From Burkholderia sp. L27(2015) (GTDB lineage: Bacteria; Pseudomonadota; Gammaproteobacteria; Burkholderiales; Burkholderiaceae): a stretch of DNA of 42,035 nucleotides. Under the pieces are notes generated by a model. That model had not been told where the DNA came from, searched no databases, and saw only the letters and a list, made by a program, of their open reading frames with translations. The stretch is taken from NCBI RefSeq assembly GCF_009765705.1, contig NZ_LMUX01000016.1, positions 142,661 through 184,695 on the forward strand. The letters run 5' to 3'. Position numbers and translations under genes: made by a program. Positions 26,348 through 34,211 of the stretch are shown here, in pieces. Every line of letters starts with the position of its first letter. Position 1 is the first letter of the stretch.

Positions 26348-26539
26348 ATGCGCTACAAGCACTACAAAGGCGGCATCTACGAATTTGTCTGCGAAGCCAC
26401 GCTGGAATCCGACCCGTCTGTCACGATGATCGTCTATCGTGCCTACGATGGCCGGATCTGGACCCGGCCATCGACGGTTTTCTTCGAAATGGTCGAGGTG
26501 GATGGTCAACAAGTGCCGCGGTTCGCTCCGCTGGATTGA
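26348..26539 (+). CDS. DUF1653 domain protein
   Basis: A 63-residue protein made entirely of a DUF1653 domain: RYKHYKGGIYEFVCEATLESDPSVTMIVYRAYDGRIWTRP followed by FFEMVEVDGQQVPRF, the conserved ending of the family. It probably forms a small beta-barrel; the function is unknown, and the domain is found either alone or fused to other enzymes. It starts 12 bases after the permease and is probably on the same transcript, although the ribosome site is poor. I infer no role in gluconate use. Confidence 0.85.
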   Translation: MRYKHYKGGIYEFVCEATLESDPSVTMIVYRAYDGRIWTRPSTVFFEMVEVDGQQVPRFAPLD

Positions 26540-26631
26540 CTGGCTGGACAGATTGAGCGGCACAACCGTGTCCGAAGGCATCGACTGATCGGACGACTTG
26601 CGAAATCAATCAGGCCTATGCAGTAAATCTA

Positions 26632-26661
26632 TTGGATGAAATTTTTGATAGTCGTTACATT
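26632..26661 (+). promoter_or_regulatory. Possible promoter of rubrerythrin
   Basis: TTGGAT (26632-26637) and TACATT (26656-26661) are 18 bp apart in an AT-rich segment about 50 bases before the rubrerythrin ATG. No peroxide-sensor binding site is recognisable. Confidence 0.4.
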
Positions 26662-26711
26662 GCGAGTACTGACTCTAAACCCTCGCTTTTTAACGCATCC
26701 AGGAATTCACC

Positions 26712-27185
26712 ATGCAACGTCCGGAAATCAAGACGCTACAAAACCTCGAATCGGCATTCGCCGGCGAATCGATGGCCCACGTCAAATACCGTTATTTTGC
26801 CAAGCTGGCGCGCGCCGTCGGTGACGAAGAGACGGCACGCACCTTCGAGGAAACGGCCGATCAGGAACTCCTGCATGCTTTTGGGCACCTCGACTTGCTC
26901 TACCCGGCGGCCGAAATGACGCCTGCGAAATCGCTGCAAATAGCGATCGACGGCGAGACGTACGAATACACCGAGATGTATCCGGGGTTTCGCAAGACGG
27001 CGGAAGCCGAGGGCAACGAGGCTGCGCTCAAGGAGATCGACGAGCAGATCGTCGAATCGAAAGAGCACGCCGAGCGGTTTCAAGCTACGCTAGCCAAAGC
27101 GGCCAAGCGTTTTGCCGCGCTCGCCAAAGTGGAAGAGCGGCATGCCAACAATTATCGTGCGGTACTCGAAAAAGTTAGTGTCTGA
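26712..27185 (+). CDS. Rubrerythrin-type diiron protein without rubredoxin domain
   Basis: A 157-residue ferritin-like protein with the rubrerythrin diiron pattern: E in FAGESMAHVKYRYF, ExxH in ADQELLHAFGH, E in the KEIDEQIVESKEHAERF helix, and the second ExxH in KVEERHANNY. Such proteins reduce hydrogen peroxide to water using electrons from rubredoxin. Classical rubrerythrin carries a C-terminal rubredoxin domain with two CxxC pairs; here the protein ends after the four-helix bundle and has no cysteines, and a separate rubredoxin gene follows 77 bases downstream. AGGAA precedes the ATG. Found mostly in anaerobes and microaerophiles, but also in aerobic beta-proteobacteria. Confidence 0.9.
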   Translation: MQRPEIKTLQNLESAFAGESMAHVKYRYFAKLARAVGDEETARTFEETADQELLHAFGHLDLLYPAAEMTPAKSLQIAIDGETYEYTEMYPGFRKTAEAEGNEAALKEIDEQIVESKEHAERFQATLAKAAKRFAALAKVEERHANNYRAVLEKVSV

Positions 27186-27262
27186 TGCCTAGGAGCCGAG
27201 TGCCGTGCGCGCCTTGGCCGCGAGCAGCAACCAACCTTGAAATGAAATGACGGAGTGATTTG

Positions 27263-27430
27263 ATGAAAACGTGGGAATGTATCGTGTGCGGTTTTATTTA
27301 TGACGAATCCAAGGGCTTGCCGGAAGAAGGTATCGCTGCCGGCACGCGATGGGAAGACATCCCCGACGATTGGGAGTGCCCTGATTGCGGCGTGGCGAAG
27401 TCCGACTTCGAAATGGTTCAGGTGGCCTGA
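27263..27430 (+). CDS. Rubredoxin
   Basis: A 55-residue single-iron electron carrier. The iron ligands are in two CxxCG knuckles, CIVCG (residues 6-10) and CPDCG (39-43), with the conserved WEDIPDDW between them and the GxxKxxF-like end VAKSDFEMV. It starts at the ATG preceded by GGAG at 7 bases. It is almost certainly co-transcribed with the rubrerythrin, and a strong terminator about 107 bases downstream ends this unit before the flavoprotein. It is the likely electron donor of the rubrerythrin. Confidence 0.96.
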   Translation: MKTWECIVCGFIYDESKGLPEEGIAAGTRWEDIPDDWECPDCGVAKSDFEMVQVA

Positions 27431-27537
27431 GCGGCACGGTATCATCGTGCCTGAGCGCGGAGCTTGAGCAGGGTCACATCGGGGACCCTGGCCCCTCGGC
27501 TCTTATTGCGCATCGAGTAATACCCCATGGCGGGATT

Positions 27538-27575
27538 CGGCGAGCAGCGGATAATGCGCTCGCCGATTGTTTTTT
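27538..27575 (+). terminator. Rho-independent terminator after rubredoxin
   Basis: CGGCGAGC (27538-27545) pairs with GCTCGCCG (27558-27565) around a 12-base loop; ATTG and then six T follow. Confidence 0.8.
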
Positions 27576-27599
27576 CAAACCCGTTTCCAAACCCGTTAC
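27576..27599. repeat. Tandem repeat, 2 x 12 bp
   Basis: CAAACCCGTTTC and CAAACCCGTTAC lie head to tail (one mismatch) between the terminator and the flavoprotein start, about 70 bases before its ATG. It could be a decayed slippage repeat or a pair of regulator sites. Confidence 0.65.
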
Positions 27600-27666
27600 T
27601 AAAATCGTTTTTTAAAGTCGAAAACGGCCTCGCACTTTTCCTATTCTCTCAGACTGTAGATCGCTT

Positions 27667-28821
27667 ATGGAACCCGTCATCATTGTAGGCAGCGGACTTG
27701 CCGGATACACCGTAGCGCGTGAATTCCGCAAGCACGACAAGACCACGCAAATCATCATGATCACGCAGGACAACGGCGACTTCTATTCGAAGCCGATGTT
27801 GTCCAACGCTTTTGCGCAAAAGAAGACGCCCGAGCAACTTGTTTCGAGCCCGGCCGCAACCATGGTCGAGCAAATCAACTTGACGCTGCTTGCGGGCGCC
27901 AAGCTGGGTGGCATCGATGTGGCCAAACGCCAGGTGGATACGAGCCTGGGCCGCTATGACTACAGCCGGCTGGTGCTGGCGCTGGGCGCCGACGTGGTGC
28001 GTCTGCCGTTTGGCGGGGACGCGGCGGATGAAATCCTGTCCGTCAATGATCTTGGCGATTATGCGCATTTTCGCAAGAAGGTCAGCTCGGCCAAACGGGT
28101 GGTGGTCATCGGCGCCGGCTTGATCGGCTGCGAATTTGCCAACGATTTGCTGGCGGCCGGCATCGCGCCCACCGTGGTCGATCCGATGAGCCATCCACTG
28201 ACCGCGTTGCTGCCCGAATCGGCCGGCCTCGCCGTCAAATCGGCTCTGCAGGCTGCCGGGGTCGAGTGGCGATTCGGCACGACCGTGCAGGCGGTCAACC
28301 GTGCCGACGGCTCCGACGGTGCTGACGGAGCCTACCGCGTGGCACTGGCCGACGGCAGCGTCGTGGCGACGGATCTGGTTTTGTCGGCAGTTGGCCTACG
28401 CCCGCGCACTGCGCTTGCACGTGAGGCAGGCCTGACGGTGAACCGCGGGATCGTGGTCGATTCCCTGGGCAAAACCAGCAACGAGGATGTCTACGCGCTA
28501 GGCGATTGTGCCGAATATGAAGGCGCAGTCCTGCCTTACGTGCTGCCTATCATGACCGCTGCGCGCGCAATCGCGCAGACGCTGGCCGGCACACCTACGG
28601 CGATCGCGTTTCCTCATATGCCCGTGAGCATCAAAACGCCGGCTCATCCGGTTTCGGTACAGCCGGCCAAGGCGGGTGTCGCCGGCACGTGGGAAATCGC
28701 CGTTTCCGAGGACGCGGGACTTAAACTGCTATTTACCGATGAGACAGGCACGCTGCGTGGTTTTGTATTGACGGGTGCGCGCACAGTCGAGCGTGCGGCT
28801 ATCGTGAAGCTGCTGGGGTAA
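27667..28821 (+). CDS. Rubredoxin-NAD+ reductase-like FAD oxidoreductase
   Basis: A 384-residue two-dinucleotide-fold flavoprotein. FAD motif: VGSGLAGYTVAREFR (~residues 6-20). NAD(P)H motif: VVVIGAGLIGCEFANDLLAAG (~146-166). FAD-contacting GDCAEYEG near 280. This is the fold of Pseudomonas rubredoxin reductases (AlkT, RubB); there is no redox-active disulfide of the glutathione-reductase type. Its place after rubredoxin suggests that it reduces rubredoxin with NAD(P)H, completing a rubrerythrin peroxidase chain. A terminator lies between them, so expression may be separate. A ferredoxin reductase or nitrite-reductase-type partner remains possible. Confidence 0.85.
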   Translation: MEPVIIVGSGLAGYTVAREFRKHDKTTQIIMITQDNGDFYSKPMLSNAFAQKKTPEQLVSSPAATMVEQINLTLLAGAKLGGIDVAKRQVDTSLGRYDYSRLVLALGADVVRLPFGGDAADEILSVNDLGDYAHFRKKVSSAKRVVVIGAGLIGCEFANDLLAAGIAPTVVDPMSHPLTALLPESAGLAVKSALQAAGVEWRFGTTVQAVNRADGSDGADGAYRVALADGSVVATDLVLSAVGLRPRTALAREAGLTVNRGIVVDSLGKTSNEDVYALGDCAEYEGAVLPYVLPIMTAARAIAQTLAGTPTAIAFPHMPVSIKTPAHPVSVQPAKAGVAGTWEIAVSEDAGLKLLFTDETGTLRGFVLTGARTVERAAIVKLLG

Positions 28822-28870
28822 ATTGCGTGTGCGATGGGGATGGCATGGGTTGCCGTGCGTCCCCCGCGGG

Positions 28871-28930
28871 TTTGCTATCGCGCTTGCTATCAGGTTTGCC
28901 ATCGCAGTTGCTATCGCAGTTGCTATGTTA
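28871..28930. repeat. Tandem repeat, about 5 x 12 bp, upstream of purT
   Basis: Five imperfect copies of TTGCTATCGCAG (for example at 28884, 28896, 28908) fill the 28871-28930 part of the purT upstream region. Several units contain TTGC-like -35 sequences, so copy-number changes could shift purT promoter spacing. Confidence 0.75.
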
Positions 28931-28999
28931 ACATCGCGGCCCTGACCCAATCGGATCGTCCGGTTGAGCCAACCCGTTAGCCTGCTTTAGGAGATCTCG

Positions 29000-30232
29000 A
29001 TGACCTACTCAGCCCGAATCGGCACCCCTCTCACTGCTTCGGCGACCCGCGTGATGCTGCTCGGAGCCGGGGAGCTCGGCAAGGAGGTCATCATCGCCTT
29101 GCAGCGCCTTGGTTGCGAGGTGATCGCGGTGGATCGCTATGCCAACGCGCCTGGCCACCAGGTCGCCCACCGTGCGCATGTGATCGACATGACCGATCCG
29201 GCGGCCTTGCGTGCCTTGGTAGAACAGGAGCGGCCGGATCTGATCGTGCCGGAAATCGAGGCGATCGCAACCGATGCGCTGGCGCAGATCGAAGCCGACC
29301 AACTGGCTGAAGTGATCCCAACCGCACGCGCCACCCAACTGACGATGAATCGCGAAGGCATACGCCGATTGGCTGCCGAGGAACTGGGTGTGGCCACTTC
29401 GCCCTATGCCTTCGCGCAGTCGTATGAGGAATTGCAGGCCGCCATCGATGCCGGCATCGGCTATCCGTGCGTGGTCAAGCCTGTCATGTCGTCGTCCGGC
29501 AAAGGCCAGTCGGTGATACGCAGTGCCGCCGACGTACGCAGCGCATGGGACTACGCGCTTGCGGGCGGCCGCGTGAATCGCGGTCGCGTAATTGTCGAGG
29601 GCTTTATCCGTTTCGACTACGAGATCACGCTGCTGACGGTGCGCGCGATCGATCCGGCCACCGGCGACGTGGCGACTTCCTTCTGCGAGCCTATCGGCCA
29701 TCTGCAAGTGGACGGCGACTACATCGAATCGTGGCAACCGCAACCGATGTCGGCGTTGGCGCTGCATCGCTCGCGTGAGATTGCCGACAGGGTTACGCGT
29801 GCGTTGGGCGGGCGCGGCGTGTTCGGGGTCGAACTATTCGTGCGTGGCGACGAGGTGTGGTTTTCGGAGGTCAGCCCGCGTCCGCATGACACGGGATTGG
29901 TGACCTTGTGCTCGCAACGGCTCTCCGAGTTCGAGCTGCACGCGCGCGCTATCCTCGGCCTGCCGGTCGATACCGCTTTGCGCGAGCCGGGTGCCTCGGC
30001 GGTGATCTATGGCGGCCTGGACGAAACGGGAATTGCGTTTGAAGGCGTCGCGCAGGCGCTGGCGGTACCGCGCGCGGACTTGCGCTTGTTCGGCAAGCCC
30101 GAGAGTTTCCGCAAGCGGCGCATGGGCGTGGCGCTCGCCGTGGGCGTGTCGGTGGAGCAGGCGCGCGAGCGTGCCAAAGCCGCGGCAAGCAAAGTCAAGC
30201 CAGTCAGTACTGTCAGTGCAACACCGGCCTGA
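29000..30232 (+). CDS. purT: Formate-dependent phosphoribosylglycinamide formyltransferase
   Basis: A 410-residue ATP-grasp enzyme that formylates glycinamide ribonucleotide using free formate and ATP, the folate-independent version of the third step of purine synthesis. N-terminal substrate domain: [24 protein letters not shown]-grasp body: [39 protein letters not shown] and [15 protein letters not shown]-terminal domain: [17 protein letters not shown]. Length equals the usual ~400 residues. AGGAG lies 7-8 bases before the ATG. It stands alone behind a 12-bp repeat tract. folE2 elsewhere in the window serves the folate route, so both C1 sources are present. Confidence 0.96.
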   Translation: MTYSARIGTPLTASATRVMLLGAGELGKEVIIALQRLGCEVIAVDRYANAPGHQVAHRAHVIDMTDPAALRALVEQERPDLIVPEIEAIATDALAQIEADQLAEVIPTARATQLTMNREGIRRLAAEELGVATSPYAFAQSYEELQAAIDAGIGYPCVVKPVMSSSGKGQSVIRSAADVRSAWDYALAGGRVNRGRVIVEGFIRFDYEITLLTVRAIDPATGDVATSFCEPIGHLQVDGDYIESWQPQPMSALALHRSREIADRVTRALGGRGVFGVELFVRGDEVWFSEVSPRPHDTGLVTLCSQRLSEFELHARAILGLPVDTALREPGASAVIYGGLDETGIAFEGVAQALAVPRADLRLFGKPESFRKRRMGVALAVGVSVEQARERAKAAASKVKPVSTVSATPA

Positions 30233-30277
30233 TCGACACGCACGGGTCGGCGGTGCCATCCGATCGCGTGAGGGTGG

Positions 30278-30283
30278 TACAAT
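30278..30283 (+). promoter_or_regulatory. -10 box for the RhlE-type helicase gene
   Basis: TACAAT in the context GGTACAAT. The predicted start near 30290 leaves a 165-base leader before the helicase ATG. No convincing -35 is seen. Confidence 0.45.
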
Positions 30284-30294
30284 CCCTAACTTAT

Positions 30295-30428
30295 GTGATA
30301 AGCAGGTTCCGATTTATCACGCCATCCCCAAAGGCGCTGAATCAACAGGCCGTCGCAGTCGCCCGAATTCGGTCTGGCTGCCTAAGTTTCAGCATGGCGG
30401 ACTGATAGTCCGCGCGGGTTTGCCCCGC
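30295..30428 (+). promoter_or_regulatory. Structured 5' leader of the helicase gene
   Basis: Three stems are visible: GTGATAA…TTATCAC (30295-30320), GCGGACT-gat-AGTCCGC (30397-30413) and GCGGG…CCCGC (30414-30428). The last two stack back to back and end 26 bases before the helicase ATG. Long structured leaders of DEAD-box helicase genes can respond to cold or to the helicase itself; this role is inferred. Confidence 0.4.
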
Positions 30429-30454
30429 AGCCCCGACCTATAAGCGAAAGTTCA

Positions 30455-32035
30455 ATGTCCGATACACCGGTTTCTCCCGTCGATTTGCCGACCAGCACGC
30501 CCAGCGCGTTACCAGCCGATGCAAGTGTCGCCGCTCCTGACCTCGATGCGGCAGTTAGCAAAACGCCCGTGGAAGCCGCCCCCACCAATTTCGATGGGTT
30601 CGGGCTACACCCCGATATTCTGAAAGCCGTGCTGGAGTCGGGTTACACGATTCCCACGCCGATTCAAGCGCAGGCGATTCCCGTGGTGCTGGCAGGCCGT
30701 GACATGATGGGCGCGGCGCAAACCGGCACCGGCAAGACGGCCAGCTTCGCGCTGCCGATCATCCAGCGCCTGTTGCCGCTGGCGAGCAGCAGCGCATCGC
30801 CGGCACGCCATCCGGTGCGCGCACTGATCTTGACACCCACCCGCGAGCTGGCTGACCAGGTCGCCGACAACGTCCACAATTACGCCAAACATACTGCGCT
30901 ACGCAGCATTGTCGTGTTCGGCGGAGTCGACATGAACGCGCAGGCCGCTGAATTGCGGCGCGGCGTTGAAATCCTGATCGCGACGCCGGGCCGCCTGCTC
31001 GACCACGTGCAGCAGAAAAACACCTCCTTGAGCCAAGTGCAGATGCTGGTGCTGGACGAAGCAGATCGGATGCTGGACATGGGCTTTCTGCCCGATTTGC
31101 AGCGCATCCTGAATCTGTTGCCCAAGGAACGCCAGACCTTGCTGTTTTCGGCGACGTTTTCCAACGAGATCAAAAAGCTCTCGTCCAGCTATTTGCGCAG
31201 TCCCGTCACCATCGAGACGTCGGTGCGCAATTCGACCGCAACCAACGTCAAGCAGATCGTCTTCGAAGTCTCCGAGGGTGACAAAACGGCGGCGGTGGTG
31301 CAGTTGATTCGTGAACGCGGTCTGAAGCAAGTGATCGTGTTTTGCAACAGCAAGATCGGCGCGGGTCGTCTGGCACGCCAAATCGAGCGCGACGGCATCG
31401 TCGCTTCGGCGATTCATGGCGACAAGTCGCAACTCGAACGGATGCAGGCGCTTGAAGCGTTCAAGCGCGGCGAGCTGGTTGCTCTGGTCGCAACCGACGT
31501 GGCGGCGCGCGGCATCGATATTTCCGACCTGCCGGCCGTGATCAATTTCGATCTGCCGTTCAATGCAGAAGACTATGTGCACCGGATCGGCCGCACGGGA
31601 CGAGCAGGTGCGTCGGGCGACGCGCTCTCGCTGTGCTGCCCGAACGAGCGCAAGCAATTGGCTGATATCGAAGCGTTGATCAAGCGTCCGCTTGAACGCG
31701 GCACGCTGGTGGTCGACAACCCGTCTGCGTTGCGTGAACGCAGCTCGGCGTCAGGGGAGCGCGGCCGCTCTTCGGGAAGCAGCAGGTCTCGCTACGAGGA
31801 CGACAGCCGTCCGGCACGCAGCGCATATGCCGCGCCGGTGGATCGTGACCGTACGCGTCACGCGCGGGCTACGCCGCATAAAGTGGAAGACGAAATCTTT
31901 TCGAAGCCGTATGTGCCGTCGCAGACCAGTCGTGCGGCCGATACCGTCAACGACGGCGTTCATGGCAGCAAGAAGCCCGCGCCCAAGCGTCAGGTTGCGG
32001 CACTGCTGGGTGGTTTTCCACGCAAGCCGGCATAA
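30455..32035 (+). CDS. rhlE: DEAD-box ATP-dependent RNA helicase (RhlE type)
   Basis: A 526-residue helicase with the full motif set: FDGFGLHPDILKAVLESGYTIPTPIQAQAIP (F and Q motif, ~50-75), AQTGTGKT (motif I, ~88-95), PTRELADQ, TPGRLLDH, DEAD (~201-204), SAT (~232-234), and HRIGRTGRAG (motif VI, ~376). The C-terminal ~120 residues are Ser/Arg-rich and unstructured, with RGRSSGSSRSRYEDDSR and a final KPAPKRQVAALLGGFPRKPA typical of beta-proteobacterial RhlE. Role: rRNA maturation and RNA turnover, especially in the cold. The ~50-residue Ala/Thr/Pro-rich N-terminus is an extension. It lies behind a long structured leader and is convergent with gluQ. Confidence 0.9.
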   Translation: MSDTPVSPVDLPTSTPSALPADASVAAPDLDAAVSKTPVEAAPTNFDGFGLHPDILKAVLESGYTIPTPIQAQAIPVVLAGRDMMGAAQTGTGKTASFALPIIQRLLPLASSSASPARHPVRALILTPTRELADQVADNVHNYAKHTALRSIVVFGGVDMNAQAAELRRGVEILIATPGRLLDHVQQKNTSLSQVQMLVLDEADRMLDMGFLPDLQRILNLLPKERQTLLFSATFSNEIKKLSSSYLRSPVTIETSVRNSTATNVKQIVFEVSEGDKTAAVVQLIRERGLKQVIVFCNSKIGAGRLARQIERDGIVASAIHGDKSQLERMQALEAFKRGELVALVATDVAARGIDISDLPAVINFDLPFNAEDYVHRIGRTGRAGASGDALSLCCPNERKQLADIEALIKRPLERGTLVVDNPSALRERSSASGERGRSSGSSRSRYEDDSRPARSAYAAPVDRDRTRHARATPHKVEDEIFSKPYVPSQTSRAADTVNDGVHGSKKPAPKRQVAALLGGFPRKPA

Positions 32036-32062
32036 GCCAGTTGGCACATCGCTACAGCCCAG

Positions 32063-32105
32063 CGTAAAAACGGGTGCCGTAAAACGAGTGCCATAGAACG
32101 AGTAT
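32063..32105. repeat. Tandem repeat, 3 x 14-15 bp
   Basis: CGTAAAAACGGGTGC, CGTAAAACGAGTGC and CATAGAACGAGTAT follow one another in the gap between the convergent helicase and gluQ genes. Confidence 0.7.
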
Positions 32106-32154
32106 GACTGGGGCGGTTTGCTAGCCCCTTCCAAGCAACCCTCTGCACAATCTT

Positions 32155-33102
32155 CTAAGCAATACCGCGAGCACTGGCCCAGGCCGCGCACGCGTTTCGA
32201 TAAAACCCTTCGAGTGTGTCCGCCTGTATTTCCAGGCCCAGATGCCGCGCCGCAATTTTCAATTCGGTCAGCGGTTGCTTGGCGTCGAGCGCCGTCGCGC
32301 CGGTCTGTTTGCTGAGTTTCTCGCCCGTATCGGCTTGCACCACGGGTACATGCAAGTACGTCGGCGTTGCCATTGCAAGCAAACGTTGCAGATAGATCTG
32401 GCGCGGTGTCGAATCGAGCAAGTCTGCCCCGCGGACCACATGCGTGATCTGCGCGTCGGCATCATCCACCACGACCGCCAGTTGATAAGCCCATAGCCCA
32501 TCGGCGCGCTTGAGCACGAAATCGCCCACGTCAGTGGCCAGGTTTTGCGTAATCGGACCTTGCCAACGGTCGACAAAGGTCAATTCAGGCTCTCGTGTTG
32601 CCGGCACGCTGCCGAGCGTCACTCCAGCGGCTCCAGCGACTTCGGCCGCGTCAGTTCCTCCACTCGCGGTCGGCACGCGAACCCGCCACGCGCGCGCTGG
32701 CCGGCCGTTCAACCCGTTGCGGCAGGTTCCCGGATAAGCCAGCGTGGCGTGCCGCTCATGACCGCCCACCAGCGAATCGGCGATCTCCTTGCGCGTGCAA
32801 CCGCACGGATAGATCCAGCCATCCGCGCTCAGACGTTCTAGCGCAGCCTGGTAGGCCGCATCGCGGGTGCTTTGCCAAAGCGGCGGCGCGTCGCCATCCA
32901 TGCCGTAAAGCGCCAATGTCTTGAGGATATGCTCCGCCGCACCCGGTTGAGTGCGCGGCGTGTCGACGTCTTCGATACGTATCAGCCAACGCCCGTGATG
33001 CGCACGCGCGTCGAGATAGCTGGCCAATGCGCTGACCAACGAACCGAGATGCAGCGGGCCGGTGGGCGAGGGCGCAAAACGGCCGCAATAAGACGAAGAC
33101 AT
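32155..33102 (-). CDS. gluQ: Glutamyl-queuosine tRNA(Asp) synthetase
   Basis: A 315-residue truncated relative of glutamyl-tRNA synthetase lacking the anticodon-binding domain. It attaches glutamate to the queuosine base at position 34 of tRNA-Asp. [27 protein letters not shown] holds the HIGH-like motif, RIEDVDTPR follows, zinc ligands lie in CGCTR...YPGTCR, and the KMSKS-like motif is KLSKQTGA (~245-252). A roughly 20-residue Ala/Gly-rich insert ([18 protein letters not shown]) breaks the catalytic domain at about 166-183; it looks repeat-derived. The trhO stop lies 12 bases beyond its start region on the same strand, so the order trhO-gluQ forms a tRNA-modification pair. Confidence 0.93.
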   Translation of the reverse strand: MSSSYCGRFAPSPTGPLHLGSLVSALASYLDARAHHGRWLIRIEDVDTPRTQPGAAEHILKTLALYGMDGDAPPLWQSTRDAAYQAALERLSADGWIYPCGCTRKEIADSLVGGHERHATLAYPGTCRNGLNGRPARAWRVRVPTASGGTDAAEVAGAAGVTLGSVPATREPELTFVDRWQGPITQNLATDVGDFVLKRADGLWAYQLAVVVDDADAQITHVVRGADLLDSTPRQIYLQRLLAMATPTYLHVPVVQADTGEKLSKQTGATALDAKQPLTELKIAARHLGLEIQADTLEGFYRNACAAWASARGIA

Positions 33103-33113
33103 GTCGACCGAGC

Positions 33114-33950
33114 CTAGCGCTTGGCTTCGGCTGCGATGTTCGCCGCGTGCTCAGCCGCGACGTTAGCCGCGTAGTCAAGCGCTACGTCCGTCGCTGCGGT
33201 CACCGCTGGTGCCGCCGGCTTGAGTGCCGGGTCGAGCGCGGTGCGTTCATCGAAAACAAAACAGTCGCCTTGATAATGCGCCGCGCCCACTTCCTCGAAG
33301 TACTTGAGGATTCCGCCTTCGAGTTGGTAGACGTGATCGATGCCGAGGTTGCTCATATGGATCGCGGCTTTTTCGCAGCGTATGCCGCCGGTGCAAAACG
33401 ACACGACGGTTTTATCGGTCAGCGCGTCGCGATGCTCGGCCACGGCCGCGGGAAACTCGCTGAATTTGCCGATACGGTAATCGATCGCGCCTTCGAACGT
33501 GCCGAAGTCGACTTCGAACGCGTTGCGCGTATCGAGCAACACCACAGGGCGTCCATCGTCGTCGTGACCGCGATCGAGCCAACCTTTGAGCGTGCGTGCA
33601 TCGACCGCTGGCGCGCGACCGGCCTGCGGACGAATCGCCGGTGCGTGCATGGTAATGATTTCTTTTTTGAGTTTGACACGCATGCGCCGAAACGGCTGAT
33701 GTTCGGAGAAACTCTCCTTGACCTGCAAGTCGGCGAATTTACCGTCAAAAATTGCAGCGGTACGCAGGCTCAGCAGCAATTGTTCGACCGGCTCGCGCCC
33801 GCCGGCCACGAACAGGTTGATGCCTTCGGGCGCAAGCAGGATGGTGCCGCGCAGGCCCAGCGTCGTGCAACGCTCGAGCAGATACTCCTGGAGCGCCGGC
33901 AAACCGTCCAGCGAGACAAATTGATAAGCGGCAAGATTGACTACATTCAT
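33114..33950 (-). CDS. trhO: tRNA uridine-34 hydroxylase (rhodanese family)
   Basis: About 278 residues, matching TrhO (YceA/YbfE rhodanese-related), which hydroxylates U34 of tRNA in an oxygen-dependent way. It has an N-terminal acylphosphatase-like domain ([43 protein letters not shown]) and a rhodanese domain with the catalytic cysteine in [16 protein letters not shown]. The C-terminus carries an Ala-rich repeat, [16 protein letters not shown], of two 8-residue units (24-bp period in DNA). A GTG 15 bases upstream is an alternative start; ATG 33950 is preferred as the usual N-terminus is MNVVNLAAY. It is followed by gluQ. Another single-domain rhodanese function is unlikely given the domain order. 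Confidence 0.9.
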   Translation of the reverse strand: MNVVNLAAYQFVSLDGLPALQEYLLERCTTLGLRGTILLAPEGINLFVAGGREPVEQLLLSLRTAAIFDGKFADLQVKESFSEHQPFRRMRVKLKKEIITMHAPAIRPQAGRAPAVDARTLKGWLDRGHDDDGRPVVLLDTRNAFEVDFGTFEGAIDYRIGKFSEFPAAVAEHRDALTDKTVVSFCTGGIRCEKAAIHMSNLGIDHVYQLEGGILKYFEEVGAAHYQGDCFVFDERTALDPALKPAAPAVTAATDVALDYAANVAAEHAANIAAEAKR

Positions 33951-34198
33951 GGCAAAAACCAACACCTTTTCTCAAAACCTGGCAGGATGCGCCGCGCGCG
34001 GGGTATCCGGGTCGTGTACTAGCGCACCAAACGTGCGAGCCGAACCCGCGCATTAAACCCGTATTATCCCGCAAGCGGCCACCCGCTCCAATTTATCCGT
34101 TCGGCCGGTCGTGTATCCGTTCATCCCGCCGTGCGCCGTGTCGATCGTGCCCGTTATTTTGCCGCGTGCAGAAACGCGAATCGAGCGGGGCGACGCGT

Positions 34199-34204
34199 TA
34201 CAAT
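34199..34204 (+). promoter_or_regulatory. -10 box placed for a leaderless dnaE mRNA
   Basis: TACAAT ends 7 bases before the dnaE ATG at 34212, so transcription would start at or beside the start codon. No ribosome site is present upstream of the ATG. No clear -35 is seen. Confidence 0.5.
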
Positions 34205-34211
34205 AATCGCT

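Noticed and set aside
28871-28930. CRISPR-like array
   Set aside because: Units are 12 bp, imperfect and contiguous, without spacers; no cas genes are present.
33114-33240. Ala-rich end of trhO as a separate small gene or a frameshift
   Set aside because: The frame is continuous; the tail is a 24-bp in-frame repeat added after the conserved domain.
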